Source of the DNA: Candidatus Gottesmanbacteria bacterium
Lineage (GTDB): Bacteria; Patescibacteriota; Microgenomatia; UBA10105; UBA927
Length of the DNA stretch: 61,996 nucleotides
NCBI GenBank assembly: GCA_016218255.1
Contig: JACREN010000010.1
Location: 1-61,996 of the forward strand
Reading direction: 5' to 3'
A program made the position numbers and the translations under genes. The notes under the pieces are model-generated. The model did no database searches. It was not told where the DNA came from and saw nothing but the letters and a program-made list of their open reading frames with translations. Below are positions 31,889-38,918 of the stretch, piece by piece. Numbering within the stretch: position 1 is the first letter of the stretch; every line of letters begins with the position of its first letter.

Positions 31889-34432
31889 ATGAAGACTAAA
31901 GGCTTAACAAATGCGCAGGCACAAATACTTCTTTCCCGCTTTGGACGCAACGAGCTGTCTCAAAAGTCCAAAGCCACACCGCTGACTATCTTTTTGAGCC
32001 AACTCAACAGTCCCCTGGTCATCATCCTGTGTATTGCCACGCTGGCGTCTGTCCTTTTGGGTGATTATCTGGAGGGCGGACTGATATTGACCATTGTGCT
32101 TCTCAACGCAATGCTGGGTTTTACGCAGGAATTTAAAGCGGAAAAGGCGCTAGCTGCGCTTAAACGCATGGCTGTATCGCGAGTTCGCCTCATCCGCGAC
32201 GGCACACAACAGGAAATAGACAGTGCGCTCCTTGTACCCGGCGATATCATATTTCTGGAAGAAGGCAATAAAGTGCCTGCTGACTGCAACATAATGGAAA
32301 GCATGCATCTGGAAGTAAATGAATCCAGCCTCACCGGCGAATCCATGCCGGTCGAGAAAAGAGCCGGCGGAAATACTGATGAAAACAGTTTGTTTTTAGG
32401 TACGGTAATTGCCCGTGGCCGCGCAACAGCCTTGGTCTCAGTCACTGGCATGCAGACGAAATTCGGCGCGATAGCCGGCAAACTTGCACTTATCGAAAAA
32501 GAAGAAACACCGCTGGAAAAGCGGCTGACCGGCGTGGCAAAACAGTTGGGAGTACTGGCGATGGTAAGCGCTGCTGCGATTCTGGCCATCGGAATCTTTA
32601 AAAACAACCCGCTCTTGGAAATCGTTCTTACTGCCATAAGCCTGGCAGTCGCTGCTGTTCCTGAAGGCTTGCCGGCAGTCATCACCATAACACTGGCTCT
32701 AGGAAGCGAACGCATGGCTAAAAAAGGCGCAGTACTTCGTAAATTAAGCGCCATTGAAACGCTGGGGTCTATAACGGTGATCGCCACAGACAAAACCGGA
32801 ACGCTCACAAAAAACGAAATGCGCGTCACTGATGTATGGCTTGAGGGCAGAAGCTTTTCTTCACATGATGCGAAGTTGCGCCGTTTACCGGATTTCCCGA
32901 TTTTTCTTACCATCGGATCGCTCTGCAACAATGCGAGCTTATCCGGCACGACCGTGGTCGGTGATCAAACAGAAGGGTCGCTCCTTCTTTTGGCTCGCGA
33001 CTGCGGAATAAATCCTGAAGATTATAAAAATGGCGGAACGCTGCTTGAGGAATTTGCGTTTGACCCGGTGACAAAAACCATGTCTGTGATCTGGAAAAAC
33101 TCCGGAGGGACGCATGTCTATGCCAAGGGAGCACCTGAGGCCATACTCGATCAAAGCAAACGCATGCTTACGAAAAATGGCGAAAAACAATTGACACAAA
33201 AGGATCGCGAGACAGTACGAGCTGCGTTTTCCATATATGCCGGCAAAGGACTTCGGGTTCTGGCTCTGGCGTATCACAAAACACCATGGAAAAACGGACT
33301 ATCGAAAGCGGCGACAGAAATGGATTTAACGTTTGTAGGATTTGTCGGTATCGCAGATCCACACCGTGAAGAAGTCCCGGCCTCCATCCAGATGGCTGAA
33401 GATGCTGGTATCCGAACCATTATGATTACCGGAGATAACGAGTTAACTGCTGCGGCAATTGCCAAAAAAGTGGGCTTATTATCCCACCGCAACGAAATCG
33501 TGCTGACAGGATCGCAACTCAATACGCTTACAGACGAGGCCCTGCTCCAGCTTTTGCCCAACGTGCGTGTGTTTGCCCGAACCACACCCGAACAAAAATT
33601 ACGCATTGTGGGACTGCTTCAAAAATCAGGACAGGTGGTAGCAGTGACCGGCGATGGCGTCAATGATGCGCTGGCGCTTAAACAGGCAAATGTCGGCGTA
33701 GCTATGGGCATAACGGGAACCGATGTAGCAAAAGAAGCAGCAGAAATGGTAATAACCGATGATAATTATGCCACCCTCGTGGATGCTATAGCCGAAGGCA
33801 GAGTGATCTATGACAACATGAAATCCGCCATAAAATACCTCATCGGTTGCAATCTGGGAGAAGTAATCGCTATCGTCGGAGCCAGCCTGTTCGGCTGGCC
33901 GTTTATCCTCGCACCCATTCATATCCTCTACATGAATCTGATAACTGATGGATTACCCGCTATCGCACTTGCACTCACGCCAAGGCACCACGCAATTATG
34001 AATCGGAAGCCCAGGACAGATACAAATTTATTTACTGCTTTTGATCTCCGTTGGTTTGCTGAAGTTAGCATACTGACGGCCACCACCACCATATTTGCCT
34101 TCTGGTTAGGATGGCGGTTGGGTGACACAGCGCTTGCTAGAACACTTGCGTTTAGCGTCATAATCCTGGCGCAGCAATTTATTTTCTGGGACGTAGCGTC
34201 TGCTGATAGGTCCTTTTTTACCCGTCACACGATACGAAATATCTGGGTACTCCTGCCGCTTGGCATCATCGCGCTCCAATTTGCACTTATGGAAATACCT
34301 TTTTTCTCACAAACTTTTGCCCTTGCAACCCCTCCTCTCCCGCTTCTGATTGTTGCCTTGCTGGTTTGCAGCCTGATGTTCCTTTTCGCTGAAGTGAGAA
34401 AAAAATTCTTCCGTGCCACATTTTACGGATAG
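31889..34432 (+). CDS. P2-type cation-transporting ATPase (probable Ca2+ pump)
   Basis: An 847-residue P-type ATPase pumping cations out of the cell. The actuator motif LTGESMP, the TM4 motif VPEGLPAVITIT, the phosphorylation motif DKTGTLT, the nucleotide-binding KGAPEAIL and the hinge TGDGVNDALALKQA are all present, with ten predicted membrane helices. The TM6 motif MNLITDGLPAIAL resembles SERCA-type Ca2+ pumps. I choose the second ATG (31889), 6 bases after TATAAT (31877-31882); the first at 31886 is only 3 bases away. The last residues overlap, antisense, an artefactual extension of the recombinase frame. Confidence 0.93.
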   Translation: MKTKGLTNAQAQILLSRFGRNELSQKSKATPLTIFLSQLNSPLVIILCIATLASVLLGDYLEGGLILTIVLLNAMLGFTQEFKAEKALAALKRMAVSRVRLIRDGTQQEIDSALLVPGDIIFLEEGNKVPADCNIMESMHLEVNESSLTGESMPVEKRAGGNTDENSLFLGTVIARGRATALVSVTGMQTKFGAIAGKLALIEKEETPLEKRLTGVAKQLGVLAMVSAAAILAIGIFKNNPLLEIVLTAISLAVAAVPEGLPAVITITLALGSERMAKKGAVLRKLSAIETLGSITVIATDKTGTLTKNEMRVTDVWLEGRSFSSHDAKLRRLPDFPIFLTIGSLCNNASLSGTTVVGDQTEGSLLLLARDCGINPEDYKNGGTLLEEFAFDPVTKTMSVIWKNSGGTHVYAKGAPEAILDQSKRMLTKNGEKQLTQKDRETVRAAFSIYAGKGLRVLALAYHKTPWKNGLSKAATEMDLTFVGFVGIADPHREEVPASIQMAEDAGIRTIMITGDNELTAAAIAKKVGLLSHRNEIVLTGSQLNTLTDEALLQLLPNVRVFARTTPEQKLRIVGLLQKSGQVVAVTGDGVNDALALKQANVGVAMGITGTDVAKEAAEMVITDDNYATLVDAIAEGRVIYDNMKSAIKYLIGCNLGEVIAIVGASLFGWPFILAPIHILYMNLITDGLPAIALALTPRHHAIMNRKPRTDTNLFTAFDLRWFAEVSILTATTTIFAFWLGWRLGDTALARTLAFSVIILAQQFIFWDVASADRSFFTRHTIRNIWVLLPLGIIALQFALMEIPFFSQTFALATPPLPLLIVALLVCSLMFLFAEVRKKFFRATFYG

Positions 34433-36065
34433 GCTTTAGCCTGATATAATACGCACACAAATGTTTCGGGTTTACCCTAAAATCTTGTAAAATTTTCAGG
34501 GCCTGTAGCTCAACGGTAGAGCAGTAGCCTTTTAAGCTATTGGTTCTGGGTTCGAATCCCAGCGGGCTCACCAAAAGTGAAATCGAAGAATCGGTAGGGG
34601 CAGCGCTGGCTGCGCCCCCCTCCGCAGACAGCGCTGCAAAGGGGAAATTCAAATTCGCCGAGAGCCGCCGATTCATTAAAAAGAAGTTCGAGCCGACTTT
34701 TTTTGCCATGATTGATAAATCATGGCAATTATTTTTTGCGCGCGCGATTTTTTGCGCCTGTAAGGCGCAATTTACGAATTCTCTCATAGGTTCGAGCCAA
34801 ACAGTTCCGTTTTTTTCAATTTGCGATTTTTTCTCCTCCAGCTTTAGTTTTTCATCAAACAATTCATTCTTTTTTTGCTTGTAGATTTCTGGTTCTATAA
34901 CTTGATCGAGATAGCCGTCAAGCAACCTATTAAGTTTTACTTCTGTTTCTTGAACTTGTCCGTCCAGTTGTTTTTCTTTTACTTCGGCAGTCAATTTATC
35001 TTTTTCTTCAGCTTGGGTAATCCATTTTTCAAAATATGGTTCCCAACCCTCATGCAAGCCGCAATCACGAACAATTTTTCTTACTTGTGGTTCTAGTTCC
35101 GGTTCTGAAACATATTTTTGATTACAGGGTTTGAGTTTTTTCGTACAGCGGTAATAAATAAAAGTTTGACCAGTTCCATTTTTATAATGTTTTACATGTT
35201 GTTCTGCCGTGATTGCGGCGCCGCATTCTCCGCAGGTCGCCAGACCTGCAAAAGCGAAGTTATGGCCTTTCTGTCTTGGTCTCTCGATTTTCTCTACTTG
35301 TCTTTGGACTTCATCAAACAGCTTTTTGCTGATAAAGGATTTGTGTGAACCTTGATAATATTCCCCGGCATATTTCAAAATTCTCAGATAGAATTTATTG
35401 GAGAGCATATTTTTTACTTGACCAACTTTTACAGGTTTTTCTCCTTCTCGCCGAATTCCAAACTTAAACATAAATTGAGAAATAGCAGTAAACGAGGAAT
35501 TGGCATCAGCAAAAAGCTGAAATGATTTTTTGACGACTTTGGATAATTCGGGATCAACATCAATTCCCCTCGTTTTGGGGTTATTGATATACCCATAAGG
35601 AGCTTTGCTTGGCCAAACTCCGTTTCGGAGTTTTTGGCGATTTCCTCGTTTTACATTTTCACTTAAATTGTCCACATAATACTTTGACTGGCCAAAGGCG
35701 ATTGAAAGCATAAATTTACCTTGTGGCGTTGATTCAAACCAAAACGAGGGGAATTTTAGATCAAGGAGTTTGCCTGTATCCAGAAGATAAATTATTTTTC
35801 CGCCGTCAATCGAATTTCTGGCAAGTCTATCGGGATGCCATGAAAGAATGGCGTTAGCCATTCCTTTCTCGATCTTCTTTAATACTTCCGCAAATTGCTC
35901 TCGTCCGGGGACTTTGGCGGTTTTAGCTTCGGTGATAAATTCCGTGATAAATAAGTTTTCTCTTTTGGCAAACTCCTTGAGCTCGGCGATTTGAGCTTCA
36001 ATAGACAAAACTTGTTTGTCTTTTTCGTCAGTTGATTTTCGGCAGTACGCTATGTATTTAATCAT
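34287..36065 (-). CDS. Large serine recombinase (site-specific integrase), 3' end fused into flanking DNA
   Basis: The large serine recombinase cuts and joins DNA through a phosphoserine. In YCRKSTDE the nucleophile is Ser11; the Arg-rich active site follows (SWHPDRLARNSIDGGKI). The recombinase domain, a CGEC...CTKK...C zinc ribbon near 283-320 and a Lys/Glu-rich coiled coil near 365-430 are present. SD is AGGAG, about 13 bases before ATG 36065. Unique sequence ends near residue 465 (KKVGSNFFLMN); residues 466-499 are encoded by repeat A; the rest, to 592, is antisense tRNA-Lys and ATPase tail, surely not native. The functional protein is probably about 465-500 residues. Confidence 0.85.
   Translation of the reverse strand: MIKYIAYCRKSTDEKDKQVLSIEAQIAELKEFAKRENLFITEFITEAKTAKVPGREQFAEVLKKIEKGMANAILSWHPDRLARNSIDGGKIIYLLDTGKLLDLKFPSFWFESTPQGKFMLSIAFGQSKYYVDNLSENVKRGNRQKLRNGVWPSKAPYGYINNPKTRGIDVDPELSKVVKKSFQLFADANSSFTAISQFMFKFGIRREGEKPVKVGQVKNMLSNKFYLRILKYAGEYYQGSHKSFISKKLFDEVQRQVEKIERPRQKGHNFAFAGLATCGECGAAITAEQHVKHYKNGTGQTFIYYRCTKKLKPCNQKYVSEPELEPQVRKIVRDCGLHEGWEPYFEKWITQAEEKDKLTAEVKEKQLDGQVQETEVKLNRLLDGYLDQVIEPEIYKQKKNELFDEKLKLEEKKSQIEKNGTVWLEPMREFVNCALQAQKIARAKNNCHDLSIMAKKVGSNFFLMNRRLSANLNFPFAALSAEGGAASAAPTDSSISLLVSPLGFEPRTNSLKGYCSTVELQALKILQDFRVNPKHLCAYYIRLKPIRKMWHGRIFFSLQRKGTSGCKPARQQSEAGEEGLQGQKFVRKKVFP
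34445..34450 (+). promoter_or_regulatory. -10 box of tRNA-Lys
   Basis: TATAAT lies 48 bases before the tRNA. A short hairpin AGGCT-TT-AGCCT directly precedes it and could be the weak 3' end of the ATPase transcript. Confidence 0.45.
34499..34573 (+). tRNA. tRNA-Lys (TTT), with encoded CCA
   Basis: The acceptor GGGCCTG pairs with CGGGCTC (including G2-U71 and U6-G67 wobbles), the anticodon loop is CTTTTAA with anticodon TTT, and the T arm is CTGGG-TTCGAAT-CCCAG. The 3' end ACCA is encoded. The last six bases (TCACCA, 34568-34573) are also the first bases of the island's left inverted repeat, so the mobile element supplies, or has replaced, the 3' end of this tRNA. The G2-U71 wobble falls exactly in this replaced part. 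Confidence 0.95.
34568..34670 (+). repeat. Inverted repeat A, left arm (103 bp)
   Basis: It is an exact reverse complement of 36115-36217. It begins with the tRNA-Lys terminus TCACCA and carries its own nested fold: GCAGCGCTG and CAGCGCTGC arms with an inner CTGCG/CGCAG stem and a C-rich loop, which would extrude as a hairpin. Read on the minus strand it encodes the Ala/Ser-rich end of the recombinase frame. Confidence 0.95.
34703..34728 (+). terminator. Perfect 11-bp hairpin followed by T-rich run (plus strand)
   Basis: TTGCCATGATT and AATCATGGCAA enclose GATA, followed by TTATTTTTT. On the plus strand this could end transcripts from the tRNA-Lys promoter before they run antisense through the recombinase gene. 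On the minus strand it is recombinase coding sequence, so the terminator role is inferred. Confidence 0.4.
34729..34753 (+). repeat. 25-bp inverted repeat copy 1
   Basis: A 25-base stretch (T-rich, then GCGCGCGCGA, then T-rich) is the exact reverse complement of 37681-37705. Here it encodes KIARAKNN of the recombinase; the other copy abuts the inner edge of repeat B's right arm. Confidence 0.85.
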
Positions 36066-36114
36066 GGTTTTGTTTCTCCTAAAATTTTTGCGTTTTTCTT
36101 CATTCTTTTTATTA

Positions 36115-36217
36115 CGGCGGCTCTCGGCGAATTTGAATTTCCCCTTTGCAGCGCTGTCTGCGGAGGGGGGCGCAGCCAGCGCTGCCCCTACCGATTCTTC
36201 GATTTCACTTTTGGTGA
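36115..36217 (-). repeat. Inverted repeat A, right arm (103 bp)
   Basis: Exact reverse complement of 34568-34670, upstream of the recombinase start. Its last four bases (GTGA) are also the first four bases of repeat B. Confidence 0.95.
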
Positions 36218-36320
36218 ACGTTTTTTACAAAATTCGTACTCATTTCAAGTCAGGTTGTTAGCTCGCCTCGCTCCGCTCGGCTCGCAACGTTGCGCGGCGC
36301 CTCCACCCGCCGCGCTTCCG
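36214..36320 (+). repeat. Inverted repeat B, left arm (107 bp)
   Basis: Exact reverse complement of 37706-37812. It starts GTGAACGTTTTTTAC and ends in GC-rich sequence with a strong internal hairpin (GCGCGGCG and CGCCGCGC around an 8-base loop on the complementary strand) and the self-complementary CGCAACGTTGCG. It shares no long identity with repeat A except the GTGA overlap. Confidence 0.95.
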
Positions 36321-36322
36321 AA

Positions 36323-36418
36323 AAAGTCGGCTCTAACATTCAGCTGAAAGCGGAACAAGGAAAAACGCAAAAATTTAAAGAACTACTTATATTCTTCAAT
36401 AAATATGATGCAATATAA
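36323..36418 (+). pseudogene. Fragment resembling a serine recombinase C-terminus
   Basis: Directly inside repeat B's left arm, a plus-strand frame of 31 codons reads KVGSNIQLKAEQGKTQKF and continues to KYDAI and a TAA at 36416-36418. The opening KVGSN is the same motif, at nearly the same DNA sequence (AAAAAGTCGGCTC), as the end of the unique part of the intact recombinase. It looks like the 3' tail of a second recombinase gene that was cut off when module 2 was formed. No start codon is available, and the stop overlaps the predicted operator. Confidence 0.55.
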
Positions 36419-36431
36419 GTCTCTATAGACT
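36418..36431 (+). promoter_or_regulatory. Candidate operator of the XRE regulator (AGTCT-CTAT-AGACT)
   Basis: A perfect 5-4-5 inverted repeat lies 30 bases before the XRE start. AGTC/GACT half-sites are typical of C-boxes bound by controller proteins of restriction-modification systems. Autoregulation is inferred from this resemblance. Confidence 0.5.
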
Positions 36432-36461
36432 AATAATACAACAGTAGATAAAATAATCAAG

Positions 36462-36686
36462 ATGACAATAAATAAAAATAATACAATCACTAAAAAATTC
36501 GGACAAAAATTAAAGGCGATTCGAAATGAAAAAATAATGTCGCAGGGAGACATTGCTCGATCCTTGGGTGTACATCGATCGTATATAAGCGGGCTTGAGC
36601 GAGGAATTAGGAATCCAACACTTACAAATATAGAGAGACTTGCAAAGTCCCTCGGAATTAAAATGTCAAAATTACTTGAAGAATAA
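36462..36686 (+). CDS. XRE-family transcriptional regulator (controller-protein-like)
   Basis: A 74-residue single-domain helix-turn-helix protein. The HTH is in SQGDIARSLGVHRSYISGLERG (given in two parts: SQGDIARSLGVHRSY, ISGLERG), followed by NPTLTNIERLAKSLGIKMSKLLE, the pattern and length of restriction-modification controller (C) proteins. The gene ends 3 bases before the 307-residue gene, and a C-box-like palindrome precedes it, so it probably regulates its own operon. The AT-rich codons (AAA, AAT, ATA) differ from neighbouring chromosomal genes, supporting acquisition. Confidence 0.88.
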   Translation: MTINKNNTITKKFGQKLKAIRNEKIMSQGDIARSLGVHRSYISGLERGIRNPTLTNIERLAKSLGIKMSKLLEE

Positions 36687-36689
36687 ACT

Positions 36690-37613
36690 ATGAATTTAGA
36701 TGAGTTACCACATCCTAATACTAAAGAATGGCAGGGAATAAATTTCAGAGTGGAATCACCATTGCCAATCTATAGAGTTCTGATTGCAACAAATACGTAT
36801 GGTGATTTGAATTACCAATCGTCAATCAAACCGATTGATGATTTAAACAGATTTGCAATCGGTCAAATTGAAGCGTTAAAACTTCCACAAATTATTGCTT
36901 CACCACCCATATACACAGTTTCTATAGTTCCAGAAACTCGTTTTCTTCAAGCTACAGGAATTCCAGAAAATTTTAAGGATTGGGCTACTGTTTGTTCAAG
37001 GTCAGTATGGCACACAGATAAAAAAGAAGACACTGTTATTACTAGTTCCACTCATGCAAAAAAGATAAATTTCCAGCCAAATGGAACTATTGATTTGACC
37101 GAGGAACAGCTAGATATTATAAGAGAGGCTATTCACGAACATTTGCCAACAATGAAAGACAAATATTTTCCTTTTGTTCAAGCCTCCGCACTCCCTTTTG
37201 CAGAAGCGATTGACGAGTCAGTTCCTTTTTACAATCTTAGGCTGGGTAAAAAAATGCCAAGATTTACTAAATTCCGAACAGAATTGAAAAATGTTGACAT
37301 TTTGACAGTTGAGGAACTGTGGAACGGTTTCTCTCGGCATAGCTCAAACCCAGTTGCAACAAACAGGGCTTATGGATCGGCATTACTTCTGGGAGTAGGA
37401 TTATTGCGACGGCTTGAAAATATAGACCATCTATCTCCTAATGAAGCACTTTCAGTATGGATTGACACAATGAGTAGAGCCAAAGATGGCAGGGATACAG
37501 TAAAGCAGATAGCTGATCGAATAAGAATCGGTGAACAAATATTATGGAGTGGTAAGGTAGTACAGAAAGAAGGGCAAGAGATTATACGTCGTGAGTTTTT
37601 ACCGAAGGTATAA
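36690..37613 (+). CDS. Unrecognised 307-residue protein of the island (possible effector)
   Basis: I do not recognise a family. The protein starts MNLDELPHPNTKEWQGINF and is predicted soluble, mixed alpha/beta in the first half (YRVLIATNTYGDLNY, PIYTVSIVPETRF) and mainly helical later (AYGSALLLGVGLLRRLENI, TVKQIADRIRIGEQI). No PD-(D/E)xK signature can be assigned with confidence. Being directly downstream of a controller-like XRE gene with a C-box-like operator, it takes the place of a restriction endonuclease or toxin, but no methyltransferase or antitoxin other than XRE is nearby. Codon use is AT-rich and unlike the chromosome. Confidence 0.75.
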   Translation: MNLDELPHPNTKEWQGINFRVESPLPIYRVLIATNTYGDLNYQSSIKPIDDLNRFAIGQIEALKLPQIIASPPIYTVSIVPETRFLQATGIPENFKDWATVCSRSVWHTDKKEDTVITSSTHAKKINFQPNGTIDLTEEQLDIIREAIHEHLPTMKDKYFPFVQASALPFAEAIDESVPFYNLRLGKKMPRFTKFRTELKNVDILTVEELWNGFSRHSSNPVATNRAYGSALLLGVGLLRRLENIDHLSPNEALSVWIDTMSRAKDGRDTVKQIADRIRIGEQILWSGKVVQKEGQEIIRREFLPKV

Positions 37614-37680
37614 TAGTTCAAAAACTGATACAATAAGGGGCTTAAAAAAATGTTTTCCCTTCTCGAGCGAAGCGAGAGAG

Positions 37681-37705
37681 AAAAAATCGCGCGCGCAAAA
37701 AATAA
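37681..37705 (-). repeat. 25-bp inverted repeat copy 2
   Basis: Exact reverse complement of 34729-34753 and directly adjacent to the inner edge of repeat B's right arm. In one plus frame it reads KIARAKNN, as in the recombinase gene, suggesting another recombinase-gene remnant. Confidence 0.85.
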
Positions 37706-37812
37706 CGGAAGCGCGGCGGGTGGAGGCGCCGCGCAACGTTGCGAGCCGAGCGGAGCGAGGCGAGCTAACAACCTGACTTGAAATGAGTACGAATTTTGTA
37801 AAAAACGTTCAC
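37706..37812 (-). repeat. Inverted repeat B, right arm (107 bp)
   Basis: Exact reverse complement of 36214-36320; it ends CGTTCAC at the presumed right boundary of the island. The interval 37614-37849 between the flanking genes holds only this arm, the 25-bp repeat and short flanks. Confidence 0.95.
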
Positions 37813-37849
37813 AATTTTGGAGGTATCAACGGTTTAAATTGCAAATTAT

Positions 37850-38185
37850 ATGTGCTGCACAGAGATTGTAAAAAAATTAGATAAAATAGCTTTATCAGGT
37901 GGAGAACAGGCTCAATTAGCTCGTGGTGGCGTTTTTAGATTAGTAACCACCTGCTTTAGGGCTGACCAGACAGTTACTGAAGGACTGAAGGCAGATCTTA
38001 AAGAACAAAAAAAGAAGGAAGGAGAGACCGGTACTCATTTACATGGAGAAGCATTACAGTATTTACTTGATCACAAAGAAGAAACAATTGTGACCAGACA
38101 AGCAGGCTTAGCAGTTGCGAGACAGTTGTTGGATGAAACTGAATTTCAAGAAGCCTTTCAAACAATTCAAAACCAGTGCGAATAA
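37850..38185 (+). CDS. Hypothetical protein (111 aa) next to the island
   Basis: No family is recognised. The 111 residues (MCCTEIVKKLDKIALSGG) are mostly helical with charged segments (DLKEQKKKEGETG). It starts 37 bp after the island's right end, so it could be a chromosomal gene that lost its upstream region or a passenger gene. It converges with the gene at 38199. Codon use is intermediate. No membrane segment is seen. Its expression signals are not clear. Confidence 0.6.
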   Translation: MCCTEIVKKLDKIALSGGEQAQLARGGVFRLVTTCFRADQTVTEGLKADLKEQKKKEGETGTHLHGEALQYLLDHKEETIVTRQAGLAVARQLLDETEFQEAFQTIQNQCE

Positions 38186-38198
38186 AGACCAAAATGTA

Positions 38199-38525
38199 TC
38201 ACCGTAACTGTCTGGCGGCATAGGCAAAGGCGGTAAAATATTTTTCCCATTGCGATGCGGTTTGCCTATATTGGTTATCGCCCATACTATAATCCAGCCA
38301 CAGCTCACGGGCACGGGCCACCTCCCGCAATTCCGAACTCACAGTCTTCGCGGTAAGCGTAAGATCAAACAATTCCAGCGCACGCAATAACGCAAGATGC
38401 GCATACTCATGATTATTCTTTCCTTTCCATTTCATAAACCGTATGACCTCACTGCCTATGTTTGCCATTTGTTCCACGAGCGGCATAGCAGCCCATCTTT
38501 TTTCTTCCAAATCGCGGTGTTGCAT
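38199..38525 (-). CDS. Conserved Patescibacteria-type hypothetical protein (108 aa)
   Basis: A small all-helical protein (MQHRDLEEKRWAAMPLVEQM). The pattern RWAAMPLVEQMANIGSEV, then HLALLRALELFDLT, then ARELWLDY and FTAFAYAAR is one I associate with uncharacterised proteins recurring in Patescibacteria genomes; this is recollection, not a search result. It resembles small four-helix proteins. It lies 2 bp after the DUF5674 gene, so they are co-transcribed from the promoter at 38873. The function is unknown. Confidence 0.7.
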   Translation of the reverse strand: MQHRDLEEKRWAAMPLVEQMANIGSEVIRFMKWKGKNNHEYAHLALLRALELFDLTLTAKTVSSELREVARARELWLDYSMGDNQYRQTASQWEKYFTAFAYAARQLR

Positions 38526-38527
38526 AT

Positions 38528-38866
38528 CTAGGTGATTAATTGATCCACAATGGAACGGATTTTCTTTTGTATCGCGCTGTCATCAACGCCCCTGGTTATG
38601 TTTCCCTTTCCGGGCCGTACATTTATCATGGAGTCAAATTCAATAAAATCTTCTCCATCAAGTTCGGGATAAAGATTGACACCCCATAAATCCTGCTGCA
38701 TCGACCCCTGAGAAAGAAGGTACGTTTCTTCATCTGCATGAAAGCTGGCATCCACTACCATGACAGCTTTATCAATATCGACGACTGCTTTCACAAAATT
38801 ACCAAAACTTGCTTTTGCCATCTCATGCAAAGATTTTTTTGTTATTGGAACGCTTATCAGTTTCAC
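38528..38866 (-). CDS. DUF5674 family protein (GTG start)
   Basis: The 112-residue protein matches DUF5674: NFVKAVVDIDKAVMVVDASF, then HADEE, then WGVNLYPELDGEDFIEFDSM and INVRPGKGN, in family order. The start codon is GTG at 38866, exactly 6 bases after TATAAT, so a leaderless mRNA beginning with GTG is predicted. The family occurs mainly in Patescibacteria and related genomes, and its role is unknown. The adjoining 108-residue gene probably shares its transcript. Confidence 0.88.
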   Translation of the reverse strand: MKLISVPITKKSLHEMAKASFGNFVKAVVDIDKAVMVVDASFHADEETYLLSQGSMQQDLWGVNLYPELDGEDFIEFDSMINVRPGKGNITRGVDDSAIQKKIRSIVDQLIT

Positions 38867-38872
38867 AATATA

Positions 38873-38881
38873 ATTATAACA
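38873..38881 (-). promoter_or_regulatory. Extended -10 box of the DUF5674 gene
   Basis: On the minus strand TGT-TATAAT ends 6 bases before the GTG start at 38866. Confidence 0.6.
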
Positions 38882-38918
38882 GATGCAAGGACGGCTATTT
38901 GAAAGTCTCCAAACTCGA

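Larger units (their letters stand above)
34568..37812. mobile_element. tRNA-Lys-associated island of two inverted-repeat-bounded modules
   Basis: The island runs from the tRNA 3' end to the end of the second repeat pair. Module 1 (34568-36217) is a serine recombinase gene between 103-bp inverted repeats. Module 2 (36214-37812) is an XRE gene plus a 307-residue gene between 107-bp inverted repeats. Inner arms overlap by GTGA (36214-36217). The ends TCACCA (34568-34573) and TCACAA (37809-37814) are similar and may be attachment-site halves. Module 2 genes are visibly more AT-rich than the chromosome around them. Cytosine methyltransferase, replication or transfer genes are absent. Confidence 0.8.

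Noticed and set aside
32065..32949. 294-codon minus-strand open frame
   Set aside because: It is fully antisense to the P-type ATPase, with low-complexity Ser/Thr/Ala composition typical of a shadow frame.
34287..34567. C-terminal 93 residues of the recombinase frame as real protein
   Set aside because: The segment GFEPRTNSLKG is the known translation of an antisense tRNA, and the rest is antisense to the conserved ATPase C-terminus. It is read-through caused by the insertion.
34735..34770. Short GC-rich palindromes (GCGCGCGC and GCGCCT-GTA-AGGCGC) as regulatory sites
   Set aside because: They lie in the recombinase coding sequence (KIARAKNN region and just upstream) and can be explained by Ala/Arg codons. 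Only the 25-bp copy at 37681 makes the first one notable.
36016..36261. Plus-strand open frame of 81 codons over repeat A and the start of repeat B
   Set aside because: It is antisense to the recombinase start and its middle is the repeat A copy of the recombinase tail. It has no promoter or SD. It is useful only to show which C-terminus an inverted module would give.
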